From Erysipelotrichaceae bacterium UBA2227 (GTDB taxonomy: Bacteria; Bacillota_I; Bacilli_A; Erysipelotrichales; Erysipelotrichaceae): a stretch of 14,827 nucleotides of DNA. The stretch spans positions 1-14,827 of the forward strand of contig DDYT01000017.1 in the NCBI GenBank assembly GCA_002348095.1. The letters run 5' to 3'. Position numbers and translations under genes: made by a program. The stretch's first letter is position 1; every line of letters starts with the position of its first letter. Positions 13,186 to 14,827 of this stretch are shown here, in pieces. The notes below the pieces were generated by a model. The model made no database searches. It had not been told where the DNA came from and saw only the letters and a program-made list of their open reading frames with translations.

Positions 13186-13254
13186 ATCAATGTAAACTTG
13201 TATTGTGAATATTTATACGAACAATTTGAACGTTTCGAGATGGGAGGAACAAAG

Positions 13255-14319
13255 ATGAGTAAAGTTGAAGAAATCACCAAAGAATCTTGGGTATTAAGTA
13301 CGTTTCCGGAATGGGGTACTTGGCTCAACGAAGAAATCGATGAGGAAGTGGTTGCTGATGGATCTGTAGCGATGTGGTGGTTGGGGTGTACGGGCCTTTG
13401 GGTCAAAACTCCGGGTGGTGCAAACATCTCTATCGACTTTTGGACCGGTAACGGCAAGCGTACTAAAAAGGTCAAAAATATGATTCCGAATCATCAGATG
13501 GCTCGGATGTGCGGCGGCCGACAGTTACAGCCGAATTTGCGTGCCGTTCCCTTTGTTCTTGATCCGTTTGGTGTAAAGAATATTGATGCCGTATTATCGA
13601 CGCATTATCACAATGACCATATCGATGTGACCTTCGCCGCAGCCGTACTGAAGAACGTGGCTGAACCGGTGCCGTTTATCGGACCGAAATTCTGTGTCGA
13701 TATGTGGATCAAATGGGGTGTTCCGGCAGAACGTTGCATCGTGGTCAAACCGGGGGATGTCGTTAAAATCAAAGATATGGAAATCGTTGCACTGGATTCA
13801 TTCGATCGCACGGTACTGATCACCGAGCCGACACCGGATATCCTGTGGGGAACCTGCCCCAGTGACATGGACGATCGTGCAGTTAACTATCTGATCAAGA
13901 CACCGGGTGGTAACATATATCACAGCGGTGACTCGCATTATTCCAATTATTATGCAAAACATGGCAAAGAGCATCATATCGATGTGGCCTTAGGTTCATA
14001 TGGAGAAAATCCGATCGGTTTGACCGATAAGATGACATCATCTGATATTCTGAGAATGGCTGAGGCTTTGAGAACGAAAGTCGTGATCCCTTTCCATCAT
14101 GACTTATGGACCAATATGATGGCGGATACCAATGAAATCCTGGCTTTGTATGATATGCGAAAATACCGTCTGCAATATAAATTTGTACCGTTTATATGGC
14201 AGGTCGGAGGTAAGTTCACTTATCCTCAAGACAAGGATTTGCGTGAGTATCACCACCCGCGCGGCTTCGATGACTGCTTCGAAGATGAAACAAATTTACC
14301 GTTTGTTTCCTTCCTCTAG
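13255..14319 (+). CDS. ulaG: L-ascorbate-6-phosphate lactonase UlaG
   Basis: This 354-residue metallo-beta-lactamase-fold enzyme hydrolyses L-ascorbate 6-phosphate, the product of PTS uptake, to 3-keto-L-gulonate 6-phosphate. The length equals that of E. coli UlaG and the sequence tracks it closely from memory: the N-terminal STFPEWGTWLNEEI, AMWWLGCTG, LQPNLR..PFVLDPF, GPKFCVDMWIKWGVPAERCIVVKPGDVV, GDSHYSNYYAKHG, IDVALGSYGENP and PFIWQVGGKFT. The metal-binding motif HxHxDH is at 117-122 (HYHNDH). The start is the ATG at 13255, 7 bases after GGGAGG; longer in-frame extensions precede this site and lie in the control region. It is the first gene of the ula operon, which in enteric bacteria is a separate unit. 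Confidence 0.96.
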   Translation: MSKVEEITKESWVLSTFPEWGTWLNEEIDEEVVADGSVAMWWLGCTGLWVKTPGGANISIDFWTGNGKRTKKVKNMIPNHQMARMCGGRQLQPNLRAVPFVLDPFGVKNIDAVLSTHYHNDHIDVTFAAAVLKNVAEPVPFIGPKFCVDMWIKWGVPAERCIVVKPGDVVKIKDMEIVALDSFDRTVLITEPTPDILWGTCPSDMDDRAVNYLIKTPGGNIYHSGDSHYSNYYAKHGKEHHIDVALGSYGENPIGLTDKMTSSDILRMAEALRTKVVIPFHHDLWTNMMADTNEILALYDMRKYRLQYKFVPFIWQVGGKFTYPQDKDLREYHHPRGFDDCFEDETNLPFVSFL

Positions 14320-14328
14320 GAGGCAGTT

Positions 14329-14769
14329 ATGATCACTGAACTCATTGATCTGAATCGGGTGATTTATCGTGACGGATTTGAGGATTGGCAGCAGGCGGTG
14401 CGGGTCTCTTGTGAACCGCTGATTGAAGATGGTTCAATCAATCCCGAGTACATCGATGCGATCATAGCCTGTATCCATGAGTATGGGCCATACATCGTAA
14501 TCGCTCCGAACATCTGTATTCCTCACGCGATGGCAGGCGGTACCGGTGTCAATCGCAGTGCTGTCAGTCTGATGGTGACCCAACAAGCTGTTTCCTTTGA
14601 AGAAGGCAATCCGGAGAAGGATGCCCGCCTGTTCTTCGTGTTGGCTGCGAAAGATGCGGATGAACATATGGCCAACCTGGTGCGTCTGGTGGAGATGCTG
14701 TCGGATGAGGAGTATGTTGAGAGGATTTTGAAGACGACTTCGATTGAAGAGTTGAAGTTATTGGCCTAG
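14329..14769 (+). CDS. ulaC: PTS ascorbate-type EIIA component
   Basis: This 146-residue cytoplasmic phosphotransferase belongs to the mannitol/fructose-type IIA family (PTS EIIA type 2), which includes UlaC/SgaA. The phosphorylation-site His66 is in APNICIPHA, matching the conserved APxxxxPHA. Flanking helices and the C-terminal LVRLVEMLSDEEYVERIL segment fit the family. It accepts phosphate from HPr and passes it to a IIB protein. The gene follows ulaG by 9 bases, and the ulaG stop codon TAG lies inside the AGGAGG ribosome binding site, so they are cotranscribed. The specific ascorbate assignment rests on ulaG next door; by sequence alone it could serve another sugar. Confidence 0.88.
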   Translation: MITELIDLNRVIYRDGFEDWQQAVRVSCEPLIEDGSINPEYIDAIIACIHEYGPYIVIAPNICIPHAMAGGTGVNRSAVSLMVTQQAVSFEEGNPEKDARLFFVLAAKDADEHMANLVRLVEMLSDEEYVERILKTTSIEELKLLA

Positions 14770-14773
14770 GAGG

Positions 14774-14793
14774 TAACAGAGGCATCTCTGTTA
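14774..14793 (+). promoter_or_regulatory. Intercistronic hairpin between IIA and the next PTS gene
   Basis: TAACAGAG (14774-14781), loop GCAT and CTCTGTTA (14786-14793) form a perfect 8-bp stem. An AATAAAGGAGG ribosome binding region follows instead of a T-run, so it is not a standard terminator. It may protect or cleave the mRNA, or adjust the ratio of IIA to the membrane component. Confidence 0.6.
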
Positions 14794-14809
14794 AATAAAG
14801 GAGGATGCT

Positions 14810-14827
14810 ATGGATATTTTACTTCAG
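14810..14827 (+). CDS. Start of a PTS gene, probably ascorbate EIIC (partial)
   Basis: Only six codons (MDILLQ) are inside the window, after AAGGAGG at a spacing of about 7 bases. E. coli UlaA, the ascorbate IIC permease, begins MEILYN, while UlaB begins differently, so the membrane component is more likely than IIB. Too little is visible for certainty; translation initiation itself is well supported. Confidence 0.5.

Larger units (their letters stand above)
13095..13197. repeat. Perfect 14-bp inverted repeat pair, probable operators of ula
   Basis: GTTTACATTGATAT (13095-13108) and its exact inverse ATATCAATGTAAAC (13184-13197) are separated by 75 bases. The right copy covers the end of the -10 box and the predicted transcription start of ulaG; the left copy overlaps the cre. 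Two exact distal copies in a divergent control region are typical of a repressor with paired sites. The DeoR protein encoded next door is the prime candidate. Confidence 0.65.

Noticed and set aside
13174..13254. In-frame upstream extension of ulaG
   Set aside because: It covers the predicted -10, operator arm and leader; the strong GGGAGG before 13255 and the match to E. coli UlaG length fix the start there.

Overview
The window looks like a chromosomal segment of a low-to-moderate GC Gram-positive anaerobe (Bacillota). The evidence is strong AGGAGG-type ribosome binding sites, sigma-A promoters, CcpA-type cre sites, HrcA/CIRCE operators and GlpP, together with adenosylcobalamin-dependent glutamate mutase genes and a PTS ascorbate operon. 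An Erysipelotrichia-like fermenter is my best guess, but it rests on gene content only. No phage, IS, CRISPR, tRNA or rRNA was seen. No stretch of 300 bases or more lacks a gene.

Layout. (1) 1-1920, minus strand: glutamate mutase small subunit (glmS) and its reactivation/assembly ATPase (mutL), probably continuing beyond the left edge. They have a clear promoter and, just downstream of the predicted start site, a perfect match to the cre consensus. (2) 2026-2986: murB with its own promoter and terminator. (3) 2990-7964: a tight plus-strand cluster made of gnd, zwf, a NuoE-like [2Fe-2S] protein, a HAD phosphatase and a HEPN-like/CBS fusion. gnd-zwf and HAD-CBS overlap. This is the oxidative pentose phosphate branch with three poorly understood partners. 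(4) 7998-8625: glpP antiterminator, away from any glp gene. (5) 8635-9167: hsp20 behind two CIRCE operators that bracket its promoter. (6) 9177-9780: a stand-alone SWIM zinc-finger protein. (7) 9779-10391, minus: mntP manganese exporter, divergent from manA (10470-11417). (8) 11418-13063, minus: a DeoR-family repressor overlapping a two-TM protein with a long helical cytoplasmic part. (9) 13088-14827, plus: ascorbate uptake and use (ulaG lactonase, ulaC-like IIA, the first codons of a probable ulaA/IIC). It is divergent from the DeoR pair across a 190-bp control region with a cre site, a perfect 14-bp inverted repeat pair and a nested dyad.

Taken together, the glutamate fermentation and ascorbate PTS operons both carry cre sites, so both are probably repressed when preferred sugars are present. 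The DeoR protein is the natural candidate for local control of the ula genes. Most of the window is ordinary metabolism. The less familiar items are the HEPN-like/CBS fusion, the orphan NuoE-like protein in the pentose phosphate operon, the membrane protein coupled to the DeoR repressor, and the ula control region.
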